Assembly: GCA_002110485.1 (NCBI GenBank)
Contig: MOWL01000024.1
Coordinates: forward strand, 496,001-560,000
Origin: Emergomyces orientalis
Lineage: Eukaryota; Ascomycota; Eurotiomycetes; Onygenales; Ajellomycetaceae
Length of the DNA: 64,000 nt
Reading direction: 5' to 3'
Positions 28,584 to 42,511 of the stretch are shown here, piece by piece. The first letter of the stretch is position 1; each line of letters starts with the position of its first letter. The position numbers were made by a program, and so were the translations under genes. The notes beneath the pieces are model-generated. The model worked only from the letters and a program-made list of their open reading frames with translations, made no database searches and had not been told where the DNA came from.

Positions 28584-30225
28584 ATGGAGGATTCAATCAG
28601 GCGGTCATGGTACGTGAATCGACTTTCCCCCCTCCCTACCGATACAAATGTAATCTAACTTTCTCCCATCTTCTTAGGATTATCCGCTCATACGCCACCC
28701 ACCAGCCACCATTGAACCCGAAATCCGCCCCTGTATCGCTGAACTCCTGCGCACAGGCTATCACCCTTCAGAATTAATCCTGCGCGTCGAGCGTGTCATT
28801 GAAGTCTTGTTTACCCCCGACACCACCATCACCGCCACCTCAACATCAACGAAACCGAATCGCAGGTCATACCGCATATTCCTCAGCGATGGGGAGCTAG
28901 TTATACAGGCGCTTTTGGGAAAGGCGTTACATCGCTTTGCTTTGACGGGGGAGGTAACTGTTGGGGCCGTGTTGAAATTGGATCGGTTTGAGATTAGAAG
29001 GGGGGAGAGGATTGTTGGTGGTGGTGACGGTGTTGAGTGCGGCAGACAGGTGGTGTTCTTGGCTGTTGGAGGCTTCCGGTGTTTGAGTAAGATGGATGCT
29101 GACGAGAGGAGGGTGAGAGCCCGGGCAAGGGAAGATGATGTGGAGGTGCGGGTGGCTAAGCGGAAGAGGATGAGGGGTGATGATGATAATGACGAGGGTG
29201 GTGGATCTGGACGCGGAGAGAAAGCTCCTAGGATTGTCAATCTGGACGACGCTGCGAATGTGAAGCCCGTCGAAGATGGTAGTTGTGTTGTGGACCAGAT
29301 GTCTGAATTTTTATTTGGGAATTTGGACGATGTATTCGATTCGGGAAGTCAATCTTTTGGAGACCGTGCGGATTCGGGAGCTACACAGGATGCTACAAAA
29401 GACAACCAAGGAAGCCCAAGCATTTCTCCAAAATTTCCAGCCCCAATGCAGAATCAAATGAATTTTATTCATATAAACAGTCTACCAGTATCCAGTAATG
29501 ACTCCCCACCACCGCAACCACAGCCACAGTCACAGCCACCCGAAACCACGAAACACGAGCCCCTCCCACCCACAACCCCCCAGAACCCCCACACACAAAA
29601 TGAACGCGCCAGAACACCCACGCCCACACCTACGGCCACCGCGACACACCACCCCCCCAAACCCCCCGGGACCCTAAAACCAATATCCCGCCCCCTAAAC
29701 CTCCTCACACTTTCTCAACTCCTCCATCCGGCCAAGCCCTTACCAAAACGTAACTATCTCTGCGATGTACTAGCCGTGATATCCTGGATATCACCTGATA
29801 TCGTCAAGCGCCCGCAGATGCCCCCGAAACGCGATTTGCGCATCATGGATCCGACGATTGCCAACCATTACCACCATGACCTGCAGCACCGATTGGGGGT
29901 ATCCGTTAGCGTATTTGCTGATGCGGCGACTTTCAACCCGTCGGTGGGCACTGTGGGTCTCTTTCGCAGCTTGAAGACGCATGAGTGGGAAGGGGTGAGT
30001 TTAAATGCGTATGAGAAGGATTGTAAGGGTAAGGAATGGTTCGTTTGTGATCCGGGCAGGTTGAAGAGGATGATGACGGGGGCGGGGAAGGAAAGCTGTT
30101 CTGATGTTGAGGCGATGGAGGAGTGGTGGAAAGCCTGTTGTACGGAGGAGGAGAAAGAAGGCGAGGAGCGGGAGGGGGAGGTGGGTGAGATGGGTGAGAT
30201 GGGTGCTGTTGGGAAAGGGAAATGA
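28584..30225 (+). CDS. Hypothetical protein with two OB-fold-like regions
   Basis: I do not recognise a named family. The main exon is 28678-30225, with acceptor TTAG before DYPLIRHPP. The first exon is uncertain. ATG 28584 with a GTGAAT donor at 28614 gives ten residues in phase. Alternatively ATG 28607-28609 followed at once by GTACGT gives a start-codon-only exon. The N-terminal part (SYRIFLSDGELVIQALLGK, FALTGEVTVGAVLKLDRFEI) resembles the OB fold of large RPA-type subunits. The centre is acidic, then Pro/Thr/Gln-rich. The C-terminal part (RNYLCDVLAVISWISPDIVK, GVSVSVFADAATFNPSVGTV, SLKTHEWEGVSLNAYEKDCK) looks like a second OB-like domain. A role in single-stranded DNA or telomere binding is speculation from fold impressions only. 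The copia element is inserted about 260 bp upstream, in its promoter region. Confidence 0.7.
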
Positions 30226-31356
30226 TCATGATGACGACAGAGATGTTCCATTTTAATGATTATAAATGATCAACCGATATGATATGATAAGACATGAAGG
30301 GGTGTACATGTATTTGAATCTACACCTACGATGCAATGCATCGTAATGCTGAGGGATACATTCGTCTACTGGGATTGGTTATGTAGTCAGGATTTGTCCC
30401 TGGAACCTCCGGGTGCGTGGCACTAAATAGTATGTAGAATAGACAGCGCAAGCCCTTTGGTTTCTTTCTTCTCTTCTTTGTATCATGATCCAAAAGGTTA
30501 TCATCATTAAGCAGCATTGAGGTGCAGTATTTTAGCGAGGGGCAGATGTGGACCATAACATCAGCATCATGCAATTATTTTTTATAAAAGTAGGTTCAGG
30601 CATAATGAATTCACTTGGTAGGGCCCAGATGGCCAAGAGACGAAGACACAGCGGTAAGGAATCAGGAAATATAAAGAAAAAGCGTGATGAATCTATATCC
30701 ATATATTAACAACCTGTGCATTGACATACATAGTATTCAACACTCAGACACTCACCATTTCCATTCCCAAGTAACCTTGCGCCAAAGGCTCATCGAACAA
30801 CCCCGTAATTTTTTCTGTGTCATTCTTCTTCTCCCCTTTTTACCCTTGAGACATCCATCCATTCGAGTGTTGACTGTACAAATAAATACTATCTCCCTTT
30901 AAAGGTGAGGTTGAGAATAGCCGCTTTGAGTTTAGCCTTACCAAATGCGCGTCACATGACCACCGTCCAACCCTCGTTTGATGTCAACCCAGATCCCATT
31001 CCATTCATCGCTTCAACATTCATCTTCCCGTATATATCAGGATAAAAACATTAAGCCTGTGCTGCTGTCTAACTTTGTCTCTCGATTCAATCTTTTTCTC
31101 TTTACGGTACATAATTGGTGTTAGATTAGGGCGGATACCGGAAAACAGCCCAGTTCTCATGGTATTTCCGCCAGAGCATCCTTTACGAACAGCCTTTAGC
31201 TTTGTTGCTTCACTTTGAGCTTCAAAGCGACCAGCGATTTCCCATGGGATTCACCACTTTCAATAACTAGTTCCGGTTTTTGAATTACGCCTGATCCCTT
31301 ACTTCAATAGCAGATATTCCCGACAATAAGCCGTCAGCAACGCAGATCTTCCAGCA
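30226..31356. other. Intergenic region upstream of TFG1
   Basis: 1.1 kb between two plus-strand genes. Only short frames without domain features. The last 250 bp should hold the TFG1 promoter and 5' UTR; no defined motif stood out. Confidence 0.5.
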
Positions 31357-33733
31357 ATGAGCTCAACGCCACCCAACCCGCCCGCGCCGGCGCGTCGCCC
31401 TCCCGGTCCAAATGCACCGTTCATGAAAGTTCGCCGTCCCAAGGCAGACCCGTTGGTCCGACCCAAGAAAAGGCCGATCCCACGACCACCAGGCCAAGGG
31501 CAACCTGGGGCAGGACCATTTGCGAATGGGACCGTAACCGCTCCAAGGCCTAGACCTCCGCAAGCTGTCCCCAAATCACAACATTCAGCTACACAATCTA
31601 AACCCACTATCCCCAGTGCAGACGATTTAGCAGTGAATGGATTCAGCGGGCCGCTACTTTCCGAGTCCTATGTGGATTATCCGTTGGTAACCACCAAGCG
31701 CGCATGGAGAGAGGGATTGAAACACCATGTGGCCAAGTTCGCCTCGAAGAAGAGCATAGACCCAAGGGATGAGTCGCAGTTTACGCGACCGGTTCGGCTA
31801 CAGCGACGAGATCCTCGAGCTTTGAATATTGGACCAGCGGCCGATAAAGATGACCAACCTCCACGGAGATCGGGCGAGCTCAATGAGGCCGAGCGGGAGG
31901 AATTAGAGGCGAAAAAAGCGGCTAGGGAGAAGGAGCGCGCAGAGAACTTGGCACAAATCGCCCCGTCAGCTGCCGTTACACAGAAAAAGACCAACGCGCC
32001 GAAACCGCGGACACAGCAGGTGTTCAAGTCTGAGATGACTCCCGAAGAGATTGCGAGAGCTCGGATTAAGTACGAGGAGGCGTTACCTTGGCATCTTGAC
32101 GACTTCGATAACAAGGGTACTTGGGTTGGGAACTATGAGGCTGCCATGTCGGAAACGTACGCGATGTTCGTGCTTCAAAACGACGGAAAGATGAGAATGG
32201 TCCCCATCGACAAGTGGTACAAATTCACGACCAAAAGCCCGTTCAAAACTCTGACTATTGAAGAGGCGGAGAAGTTCATGGCGAAGAAAATTAAGGATCC
32301 CCGGTGGTTCATGGAGAAGGAACAAGATAGAGCCCAGAAGAAAGCACTCGAGGAATATGCTAAACAAAGCAAGCTCTTTACCGGGAGAAGGGAAGGGTTT
32401 TCGGGAGTTGGCGAGGGCTTTGAAGCGGATGATCTGGATTTCGAGGAAGACAGGTTTGCTGACGATGAAGAACATGCTGGCATTTTTGACGAGGACGAAG
32501 ATGTCAAGACGGCTGAGAAGAGAATAAAAGAGGACCAGCTCAAGGCTAATATTTTCGATCTTAAAGATGAGCAAATGTATGATGAGGAAGAGAATCAAGA
32601 GAAGAAGGAAAAGGAGGCTCTCAAGAATTTCGGCAAGCGTGTTCGAAAAGCTCTGCAGCGGAGAGAGAAGAACTTCGACTACAGCAGTGGCTCAGATGCG
32701 AATCCATATTCTGATGAGGTACGTATACTTCTTCTCGACTGCACATTTGTTCGGGAACCTAGCTGACCCATATCGCCCTTACATAGAGCTCAGAGGATTC
32801 TGAAACGGAACAACTAAAGGAAGAACAACAAAAGCTAGAAGAGGAACACGTGAAGAAAGAGAAGGGCAAGGAATCTGATAGGAACTCCGGGGCATCGACA
32901 AAGGGCACAAATACCCCCTCAGGCGGCCCAAAACACACAGATCCGCTTAACAAGAAAGCCGCATCCCGCGCTACCCGAAAACGACCCGGTTCCCCCAATC
33001 TCTCCGAAGCAAGCGGCACAGATACTTCCCGCAAAAAGCCCAAGAGCAAACATGCCGATGCCCAGCTCGAATCGCGGCCCATGTCCCCTGGCCCCTCTGG
33101 TCAGCGCAAGCCAGGCGCAGCAGGTGACCAAGCCAGCAAGAAACGTGTGCGGAACGGACCTGCCGGATCTGGATCTGGCAGTGATGGTGAACGGGGCGCT
33201 GGTTCTTGGGGTGAAATGAGCGATTCTACCACTGGCGGGGCTAAGAAACTCAAGCTCAACCCGCCAGGTCTCAAATCGAAGACGGGGACACCGCGGGGTT
33301 CGCGTGCGGGGAGCCCTGCTGGTCTTGTATCGACGCGCACGGGATCTGGTTCTGGGGCTAGTTCGCCAGGTATGATATTCCCCCCGCCCTTTCGCTTGTT
33401 CATTTTTGAAGGCAATTATACTTCACATGTATATTTCGATATATATATTTATACTAACGCACAAACTCTCAAGCCCGCACTTCCACCCCCGGTCCCGGCC
33501 CAACAACCACAATGCCAAACTCAATCCTCACTTTTCCCACCCCGTCGGAAATCCACTCCGCCATCCCGTCTACGGGTATTGCTAGCGCTGAGTTGCTGAA
33601 AGTTTTCCGCCCGCGCATTGGCGATTCGAAGGAGAATCATCGCAAGTTTATTGCGATTGTAAGGGATGTGAGTATCTATGGTAAGGAGGATAAGTTGTTG
33701 AGGCCCGGAGTTTTGAAGGATGGGTCATCATGA
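31357..33733 (+). CDS. TFG1: Transcription initiation factor IIF alpha subunit (RAP74/Tfg1)
   Basis: Large subunit of TFIIF, which escorts RNA polymerase II to promoters (nuclear). Three exons, 31357-32718, 32787-33369 and 33474-33733, give 734 residues. Donors are GTACGT and GTATGA; the second intron has a TACTAAC branch site near 33452. The N terminus is Pro/Arg-rich. The conserved dimerisation region spans about residues 95-330 (ESYVDYPLVTTKRAWREGL ... DDFDNKGTWVGNYEAAMSET, ...FVLQNDGKMRMVPIDKWYKF). It is followed by an acidic, Lys/Glu-rich coiled region, a long Ser/Gly/Pro linker and the C-terminal winged helix (SAELLKVFRPRIGDSKENHR, KLLRPGVLKDG). Both introns fall in the low-complexity part, so the last domain is encoded by exon 3 and is lost if exon 1 is read through. 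Confidence 0.93.
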
Positions 33734-34172
33734 TTGTTTCAATCTTGCTTTTCTTAGTGGGTGGATGGGTAGGTAGATGCGCGGCTGGGTTTGACGTTGC
33801 GGTGGTGTTGATTGGAAGATTTTCGATATTGCTGGATCAGTAAGAGGGAGAAGATTGGGGCATAGAAAGGGAATATTCCGGAAACGATTGTCCTGAGTTA
33901 GGGTTAAGCGATTTTGTTGTCGTGCCAAATGGTTTTGCTTAACTATTATGGCTGGTTTTGATCGGACCTGGGTCGGGTAGGTTTGATGATTTTTGATGCG
34001 GCTATTTTTTCGCCGCTATTCCCTCATCCTTTAATTCATTTACTGTATGCGTATGGGCGCTTTTCTATCAGTCCGTTTTACGATTTACTTTAATAAAGAT
34101 AGCTAGCGCTAGCTATTTATGTGGCTACCTTACCCATTTACCCATCAAGAAGCCGAGCAGCAGCCATTGTAA

Positions 34173-34204
<32 letters not shown>

Positions 34205-34544
34205 CCGATTCAAAATTGGATTATGTGAATTGTGTGAAAACCTAACTGATTGACGCCTAAGTAAGTATCTATGTAAATTTATCTATCCAAGCCAGGAACG
34301 AAAACTATGTTTGGCCAAGCAAAACAAATGAAAACAGCGAAACTCAAATCAAATAAAATCAAGAACAGTATTAATTATAATAAAATAAATAAATAGAACA
34401 AAGCATCAAAACAAGTATTAGAATCGCAATAAAAGCATCATGAAAATATATCGAACAAGAGAAAGACAAGACAACGCCAATTATTTTCCACTTCACCCTT
34501 CTCTCCCTCACTTTTCCCCCTCTCCCTCGTTGGTCAAGTTTCAA
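33734..34544. other. Convergent intergenic region between TFG1 and FAS1
   Basis: About 0.8 kb holding the 3' ends of both genes, a 27-base T tract (34178-34204) and AT-rich spacer. No gene seen. Confidence 0.55.
34178..34204. repeat. Poly-T tract
   Basis: Twenty-seven T residues in the TFG1-FAS1 spacer. Confidence 0.9.
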
Positions 34545-37500
34545 CTACTTCTCCCCATCCTCATACCTCCCCCAATTCGCAAGCACAGCCCCAATCCTCG
34601 GCGAATTCGTCAATTTATAAACATCCTCAAAGTACTCCTTGGTTAACTCAAAAGGCTTCGCAGTGACATTGGGAATATATTTCCCAATCAACTTGCTCGG
34701 GTCGATCGTAGTCTTGTTGATCTTCTTCAGCAGGAATGATCGGAACGGTTTCACGCCGGAGCGTAAGAAGGTGCTGTGGAAGGGGACATCGATGCCTTTG
34801 AGTGGGATGGTGGCGAAGCCGCGTTCGAGGTTTATGGGATGGGGTTTGGAGTTGGTGAGTTGGGAGCAGGATGTGATGATTTCGACGAGGTGAGCGCGGA
34901 GGTCGTCGAGAGACATTGTGGACATTAGGGTTGTTATGTCTATCTTTTGAGCTTTGAGGAGGTTTAGGACGTTGGTGAGGGTGTCGAGGGCGCGGAGCTA
35001 GAGAAAAAGAAAATACAGTTAGATGAGGTCGAGGCAAAAAATAGGAACAGTCAACAACTTACATCTCCCGCACAAACATACTGCATATTCGCAATATTAT
35101 AATTCACAATCTCCAACAACCACCCCGTCTGCTCCGCAATATTCTCTACAACATATTGTAACGCCTGCTCATTGAACGTTTTCGAGATCCGGCTCGGATT
35201 CACCGCGCACATGGAGTAATTCGACCGGCCTAGTTCATCGCGCTCAACAGCTACCTGCATCGTCAGACCACGGTAGAATACCACCGACACCAGAGATTCG
35301 ATCGGCATCACGTCGGCCAGCGCTGCAAGCGCTGAGTACTCGCCCAACGAGTGTCCGGCGAAACTGCTGTCACGCTGCACGAGGCCCTTTGACCGCATGT
35401 CTTCGAAACTGGCCTTTTCCATCAATGTCAGCGCTGGCTGGGTGAACTGTGTGGCGGAGAGGAGGCCAGTGGGCGACTTGTAGGTGTACGAGGTACTATT
35501 CTCATCGACATCCTTGAAGATCTTTTCGGATTTGATACTCCCGTCTGCATTGACCGTCTCGAAAGTCATGGACATGTAATTCTGACGGATGATTTTGCCT
35601 CGGGGTCCTCCGAAGTGAATCGTCAGTTCTTGCGGGTTATTCTTGACAATGTTGATGATTGACAAGCCGTAGTTCTCGATGAAGTGCTTATCGGCACGGT
35701 CCCAGACTTCCTTCGCCACGGGGCTGGAGTTATACAGGTCCATACCCATTCCTTGCTCCTGCGACCCCTGGCCCGTAAACACATATGCAGACACCGGTTG
35801 CTCAACTTCAGCTTCGCCGAGAAGCACCTTATCTTCTGTCGCCTGGTTGCTTGCTTCGACTTTAATGATTTTCCGACCTGCAACCATGCCGACATGCTGG
35901 AGGACGACGACGAGGTCATCGTTTGGCAACACCATGCCGACAAGTGACGCGTGGAAGCTGCGAACGCGGCCGATGTTGTTCTCAGCAGCCCAGGTCTCGA
36001 CGAGACTCCGCACCGCAGCACTGGTATACATGCCATGCGTGATCGTGCCGGGTAGGTTGGCGTAGCTAGAGAAAACGCGGGAGACGTGGATGGGATTGTA
36101 ATCACCCGAGACACGCGCGTAGGTTTCGTTGGACGCGGGGGCGCGGAGGGTAAGTGGCGTCTTTCCACTGAGTGGGATCGGGTTCTCGAAGTGGACTGGT
36201 TGCTCGATAGCTGAGCCATGTCGTTGGAGGTAGTCGATGACGGGGTTTCCGTGGGAGGTGCCGGCCTCGTATTCTACGGAAGCAACTTGGATAACTTCTT
36301 TTGTGGGTAGTTCGAGGAGTACTTGGCCGATTGTCTGCACGCTGCTGAGGACGGTCTGGTTCTTGAAGCGGACAAGACTTTGTAGGCGGAACGTGAGCGT
36401 TTGGCCGAGAAGATCTACATCCGGTTCATCAAGACGGAACCATTCCTTCGATTGAAGCACGGCGATATCCTTGGATGAGCCCAGATGAAGCTGCATGGGG
36501 ACCTCCTCCTTACGCTGGAACGTAGTCTCAAAATCATTGTATGCCCCACGATACAAGAACTGACTCGTAACCTCCATAATAGGCATGCCCTCCCTCCTGA
36601 TCGTCCCGCAAACCTCAACCATCTTCCCAGAGTCTTGGTTAATCACCGCATTAACTTGGGCAGTGGTCTCGAGCACATCACCAACTTTCAGCGGCTCGCT
36701 GCCAGGAATCATCCGGAAGCCGTTGGACAGATGCACAAGCTTCAACAGATCGCCATCAATAACACGAGGGAAGATGGGTTTTGTGATAGCTTTCCATCCA
36801 ACCACTATCGCGAAATCCATCGGCGCAAACACCTCCTTCCCGGGCCGATCAACAAAGGCCTCGCCAGTATTCCCGACAGCGTGCACGAAATCCGCAATGG
36901 CCTGGCTGGTAACGGTAGCCTTGCCACCATCGAAGATTGCAGTCGCAGGTGTATCAAAGGGGACATTCCGATCTCCAAACCAAATACGGTAATAAAACTC
37001 CTTAATGCGGTCATTACGATCATCCATGACTTCGCGGATGGGCGCGTACCCTGTTTCCGGATGATATGTGAAACGGAAGCACAGCGGTACAACACCACCC
37101 TCAGCAGTCCGCCCTTCAAACAAGGTCAACAAAATTTCCCGCTCACCGTTCGTTCGAACTTCGACGGTCTTGACAAGTTTCCCGGCGGTGGATGGCTCGC
37201 GGACATTAATGAGAGTCTTGCGCGCGTCGTTGGGGTACTGGATCTCGACAAACATGCCGGGAGTCGGTGCGAGGATGCGCTTCATCGGGTTCGTCTGGAA
37301 TTTCTGGCCCTGGATGAACACCTCCGTGGTGAACATGGCATAGCGCCATGAATACGTCTTGCCGGCGAGCAGATGCAGCCAGCGGTCGAGGTCCGGGAGA
37401 CTGGTGGAGGTAGAAGGCGAGAGGCGGTAGGAGAGTTTGGTCGCGTCTTCGGAGACGGTTAAGCCGTCGATTTCGTTCTCCTCGTCAGCTTCCAGCAGCA

Positions 37501-40500
37501 GCTGGCCGCCAAAGTACTCGACGACGGGGACGTTGGATTCATTACCACCATACACGTCCTTCACGAGGCCCTTGATGTGGTCATTGTGAATACCATCGAG
37601 GATATCCTTGACGGGTTGGTCGATTGTATTGGAATATTTGACAGCCATGGGGCCTTGAAGGATACACACGCGGCCCACATCTTGACCCACGACGGCTTCG
37701 AGGTCTTCGGATTGCCAGAGGGAGTCCTTCTTGAACCAGAACTCGAAGTTTTCGTCCAAGGAGGGGACGAAGGGGACTGGCTTTTGGCCGCGGCGCTGGC
37801 AGAGGAGGAGGAAATGTTGGACGTCCTGTGCGGAAATTAGCTGCGACGCCGCCTCCGGATATGCGCTTAGGATCTTGTCGACAGCTGGGTAAGGGGTGTC
37901 GAGCTGCGAGTAGTTTTGTAGCAGTGACGGTTGGCCCTCGACGGAAGTAAACCGCTCCTCGACACGACGGATGAAATCGCCTGTAAGTCGTTTCAAAGAT
38001 TCATCGATCCACCTCGATTCATGTTTGACATACATGAGGTCCACCATTCGATGCACCACCTCGGTATACGTCATATCTTCTAGATCCACAGTATCGCCTT
38101 GCGAGTTACACCCAAACCAGACCTTCTGGAAATCAGCGTTCAGTTTCTTAATGATATAATCACGTTGCTTCTTTAGCTCTGGTAGACGCTTGGCTTTATC
38201 CAAGGAGAAGATCTTCTGGTCCATCTCGTGCCAGAAACGGACACCGCGCGTCGCCAGTTTGTGGATCGGCTCGCCCATCTCGGAGCGAACAGTAATGACA
38301 CCACCAGCAGGCCCATTATATGTATCTTCCCAGCGACTATCGTCAACGCCTTCAGCTTCAGCAATGGCCTGTTTGGCAGCTTTGGAGGTATGCGCCTCCT
38401 TGGCGGTCATCATGCGACTGCCAAAGAGACAACCATCGAAGGGCATGGGCGGGTATCCGAATTGTCTCGACCAGGAACCGGTCAAATATGGATATGTATC
38501 TTCAGACCCGCCGAATCCGCTACCAGCAACCAGCACAATGTTATCACATCTCCGAATGCGGCTGTACATCTGCAAGATAGGTTGATGGAAATCCTCAAAC
38601 GAATGATGGCCACCACCACGCCCACCAGTCCACTGCATGATCACAGGGAAAGTGGGGTTCGCTTTGGCGATGTTAATCACCTGCTGGATAGCATCCATGG
38701 AACCGGGCTTGAAGCCGATATGCTTGATGCCGAGAGTTTCGATGTACTCGTTGGCGACTTCGATGGATGGGACACCGGCCCCGATAGTCAGGCCATCAAT
38801 GGGCACTCCATCAGCACGCAGTTTGCCAATCAAAGGGATTTGCCAGCCCATCGCCCGCGGGTTGACGTAGATCAAGTTTACAGTAATACCGCGGCCAGGG
38901 GGGATATTCCTCTCGATTTTGTTAAGTGCTTCCGTCATGGTTTTGGCGTTGTAGTACCCACCACCAGCCAGTTCGATTTGGTACCCTGCGTTCATGGTCG
39001 CAGCGACAAAGTCCCAGGGAACGGTTGTAGGAGTCATACCGGCAACCATGACAGGCGGTACACCGAGCAGCCGGCTCATTTTCGTATCGACGAATGTCTG
39101 ACCAACGGATGTTTTCACTAATCGAGGGCCATGCTCTTTAACCCAATCCACAGCGTATTTGACAGCATGTTCTTCGTCGCGGTCAAATAGTTCTGGCTTG
39201 TAGCCAACTTCCGCGTTTGTGCCATCCATGGCTCCAGCAAGGATAACGCGAACACCAGTACCATCTTTGTTGCGGTTGGTCAACACACCCAGCCCAGAAA
39301 TGCCTCCCGGTCCGAAGTCGAGGACGTGAGTTGCCTTGGGAAAGACGGTGGCATTCTCCCAATTGACAGGATCTCTAGTGATCATGCGAATTAAAGCTGG
39401 GACTATATCTTCCTCTTTGCTGCGCAGGTCTTCACCGGTGTTGGTATCGAAGACGGGGATTCGTAGGGACTTTGATGGAATAACCAAATCCTCCAGGTCT
39501 TCGGTGATCTGTTCGAAGGCAGAGGCGAGGTACTGGCTGTGGAAGGGTGCGGTGATTGGGAGGAAACGATTGACAAAGCGGACTTTTCGCTGCGTATAAG
39601 GAACACGGTTTTGATCTAAGCCCGTGGGCGCCTTAACCTTGCGCAATCGAAGATTAAGACCGTAGAGAGAAATGGGAGGACCAGTCACGACGAAGTTGCG
39701 GGCACTGTTTACTAGGGAGATGGAAATATGGCGATCTTGAGGCAAATGTTGGTTGGTGGCATCGATGTGCTCCTGGACAGCGGCGCGGGCAAGATCCCTA
39801 ATGGACAACATCGGCGTGGGCACACCCTCGCCGTTCTCAATTGAATCTTGCAGGATCGAAGGGGCAAGCGAGGTTCGCGGGTATGCTTGCTGGCTGCGCA
39901 TTCCAATCCAGAAGAGCATGGTCAGAGCGTTTTTAGCCGCCTTGTGAAACGAGTCCCAGGTGGTAGCCGTTGAGATCAAAGCTGCGGTAACAATGCCTTG
40001 GGAATGGCCCGTGGTACCGCTGAATCTCTCCAGGACCTCACCAGGCTGCTTTCCCATCACTTTACACGTAGTCATGAAATGGGCTAGCTGGACCAGGCCG
40101 ATCAGGGGAAGGCTGACGGGTGCAGACACAAGATAATCGGTATCAGGCTGGGAGTCGCGGTCCCGCAGCCATCGCACAATATCCATCCCTTTTGAGTAGA
40201 GCTTGATGGCATCTGGATCGCGGGCGAGAGATTGGAGAAGTTCTGCGGATGATGAAATGAGATCCTCCACAAAGGAAGGGTATGTAGTGTAAATCTCCCG
40301 GAGCTCATCAAAGTATTCCTCGATGTTTCCCTGGCCGCCAAAGACGCTGTATAGTTGTGCATTGCCGTCTGCCGCCGCGCGTAGCAGGGCAGAATCATGG
40401 GGTTTTGTGGGCCGGTTTGCCGCAGCGCGACCTGCATAGTAGGCCTGTACCACGAGAAGTTTCTTTGCACTGATTCCCGGAAGAGCACAGGCAATGGCAT

Positions 40501-40858
40501 GTACATCGTTGCCCCGCATGAAGGCGCGCTCGAATTCGTTCAGGACCAGCTTTAATACTTCAAGATAGGAGCCCTGCGCATCGTCCTCACCTTCTTCTAC
40601 TTGGCTAGCGACATAGCCCAGATATCTGGCGACGAGTTCTTGCACGGAAGAGGGCTCGTCATCCTGAGCCAGTTCATCTGTGGGGGCAGGGAGAGAGGCG
40701 GAGAAGGAGTCCTTGAGTTGGTGGGCGTGGAAATGTAGAGAGGTAGGGACAAGAAATGAGAAGTCGAGGGAGCCGTGGGAGAGAATGAGAGGGCGAAGAG
40801 ATTGAGAGGATCGCGGGGTGTTAATGCCCGTCTGGGGGCCTGTAGAGGTGCCGTACAT
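34545..40858 (-). CDS. FAS1: Fatty acid synthase subunit beta
   Basis: Beta chain of the cytosolic alpha6-beta6 type I synthase. It carries acetyl transfer, enoyl reduction, dehydration and malonyl/palmitoyl transfer. Two exons, 40858-35063 and 34997-34545 (donor GTAAGT, acceptor CTAG), give 2,082 residues, full length. The start MYGTSTGPQTG was chosen over an upstream ATG at 40882, which only adds eight residues of leader. Domains in order: acetyltransferase with nucleophile motif GHSQG (Ser near 286); enoyl reductase TIM barrel beginning near 600 (VMVAGMTPTTVPWDFVAATM, IELAGGGYYNAKTM); MaoC-like dehydratase near 1560-1690 (ETYARVSGDYNPIHVS); malonyl/palmitoyl transferase with GHSLGEYSAL (Ser near 1836). 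No breaks. It is divergent from FAS2 across 1.65 kb, so co-regulation is likely. Confidence 0.97.
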
Positions 40859-42511
40859 GGTGATGTTGATATAGACACACAATCGGAAGTTTTACCACTA
40901 AAGGTAGTCTGTTAGTTGATGCAAATCAACAACACATTCTTTTTCTTTCCGAAGATGGCTTACCTGTATGTTTACGGACGGTGGTATAAGAGAGATTGAA
41001 GTTGTGATATTCCCCCAGCTTCACACGGGGAGGCTGCAGAGTTGACGGAAGGAAGGAAAGAGAGCAGGGCGGCGGGCATTCAAATCATGAGCAGCCGTGA
41101 AGTGAAGGACAGGCGGAGAAGAACGGAGTACGGAGTACGGATTAGCTGTTGAATAATGTTGAAAACAATTATTAATTGACAGAACAATCCTCCGCTTGTC
41201 CGGACCAGGATACTGTACTCAACAAGGGGAAGAGAAAGGGAGGAAGTAAGGCAGAGTCTGAAAGTAGAGAATTGAAGAGGATGAAGAATTGAAGATGTTG
41301 AGAAATAGTCGTCGATGGTTTTTTGCCCGCATTGGGAAAAATTGATGTCCTGTAATTAATTACGGGCATGTACAGATAAAAAACCGATAAAAAATACAAC
41401 ATAAAATACAACGGGATGATAGTCGTTGAATAGGGACAGCTCGCATTAGGCTTAGCGTGTAACTTAATCAACCCCAAAAAAGCAAAAGGGTTGGGTTTAG
41501 TCATGCAGCAGTTGGGCCCAAATTGCCGGGATGACAATACAATACAGGCTAATACAATACAAATACAGCCAACGGGTTAATTCAGGGGTGCAGACTCTGC
41601 GCTCCCAACAAGCGGTGGCCAATATAGGTATTTATTGAGGAATGAGTTCGCAGAATGTTGGTAACTTAGCGGTGGTTAGGGCCTTGGGTATGCGGATTCC
41701 TGGTATGAATGATAAAACCTGCTTCCCAGAGAATAATACATCGTGTTATACGTATATATACGTATTAACCTTAAAGATTAATTTATTTCGTTCTGTTCCT
41801 CCTCCATGTCCGTGGTCACAGCTATATCCTTTAACATAGCTATGGATGGACTTACTCCCCGTACCTCGTATAGCGTATCAGTTTCCGTACCTCGTAATTC
41901 AGTACCCAGTGGTACCGGAATCATACCCATCTGCCGTGTCATGACCCACTCTTTTCGGTCTCAGATCGGTGTTCTAGACCCGTAATAATACCCACATACA
42001 AGCATTGACCTAGCGTATTTAGCGTAATTAGTGTTCCCAACCAGGGACCGTATTGTTGTATTGCATAATACCGTAACGGTAATATCGCCGGAAAACTAAA
42101 AAAAAAATATAAAAAAAACCCCAAACTTTCAACGTTCTTAACTCCCCCAACAACAACACTCAAACATCAAACTCATCCCAGCGTCATTTTGTTCATTTTC
42201 ATCTTCTTCGTATTTCCCCCCCCCTCCCCTTTTCTCTCCCCCTTCACACTCACTGACTAGCAGGATTCACGTCCTGGTTCATTCATTCCTGGTTGAACGA
42301 CGTCTGTTGACTGTCTGTCTTTCTTATATTCTCCCTCTGCTCTTATCTCGACATGTCCCAGGAGTCTACCTCTACCCTCCTAACTTAACTTTTTACTCCT
42401 GCATACCCCAATTTTATATCATATCCAGCATCCTTCTATACCCCTCTAATTCCTGCTCAACACCCAAAATCCCATCCTCCTCCCTCTCAATCCCTCTCAA
42501 AATCTATCAAT
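40859..42511. promoter_or_regulatory. Shared divergent FAS1/FAS2 promoter region
   Basis: 1,653 bp separate the two start codons. It includes a tandem ACGGAGTACGGAGTACGG at 41123-41140, two close GTACCTCGTA copies near 41865-41900, and a pyrimidine-rich leader (42150-42500) before FAS2. No fatty-acid response element was identified with confidence. The minus-strand frame at 41172-41537 is not supported as a gene. Confidence 0.6.

Noticed and set aside
41172..41537. Minus-strand frame of 121 codons in the FAS spacer
   Set aside because: No recognisable features; sits in the shared promoter region.
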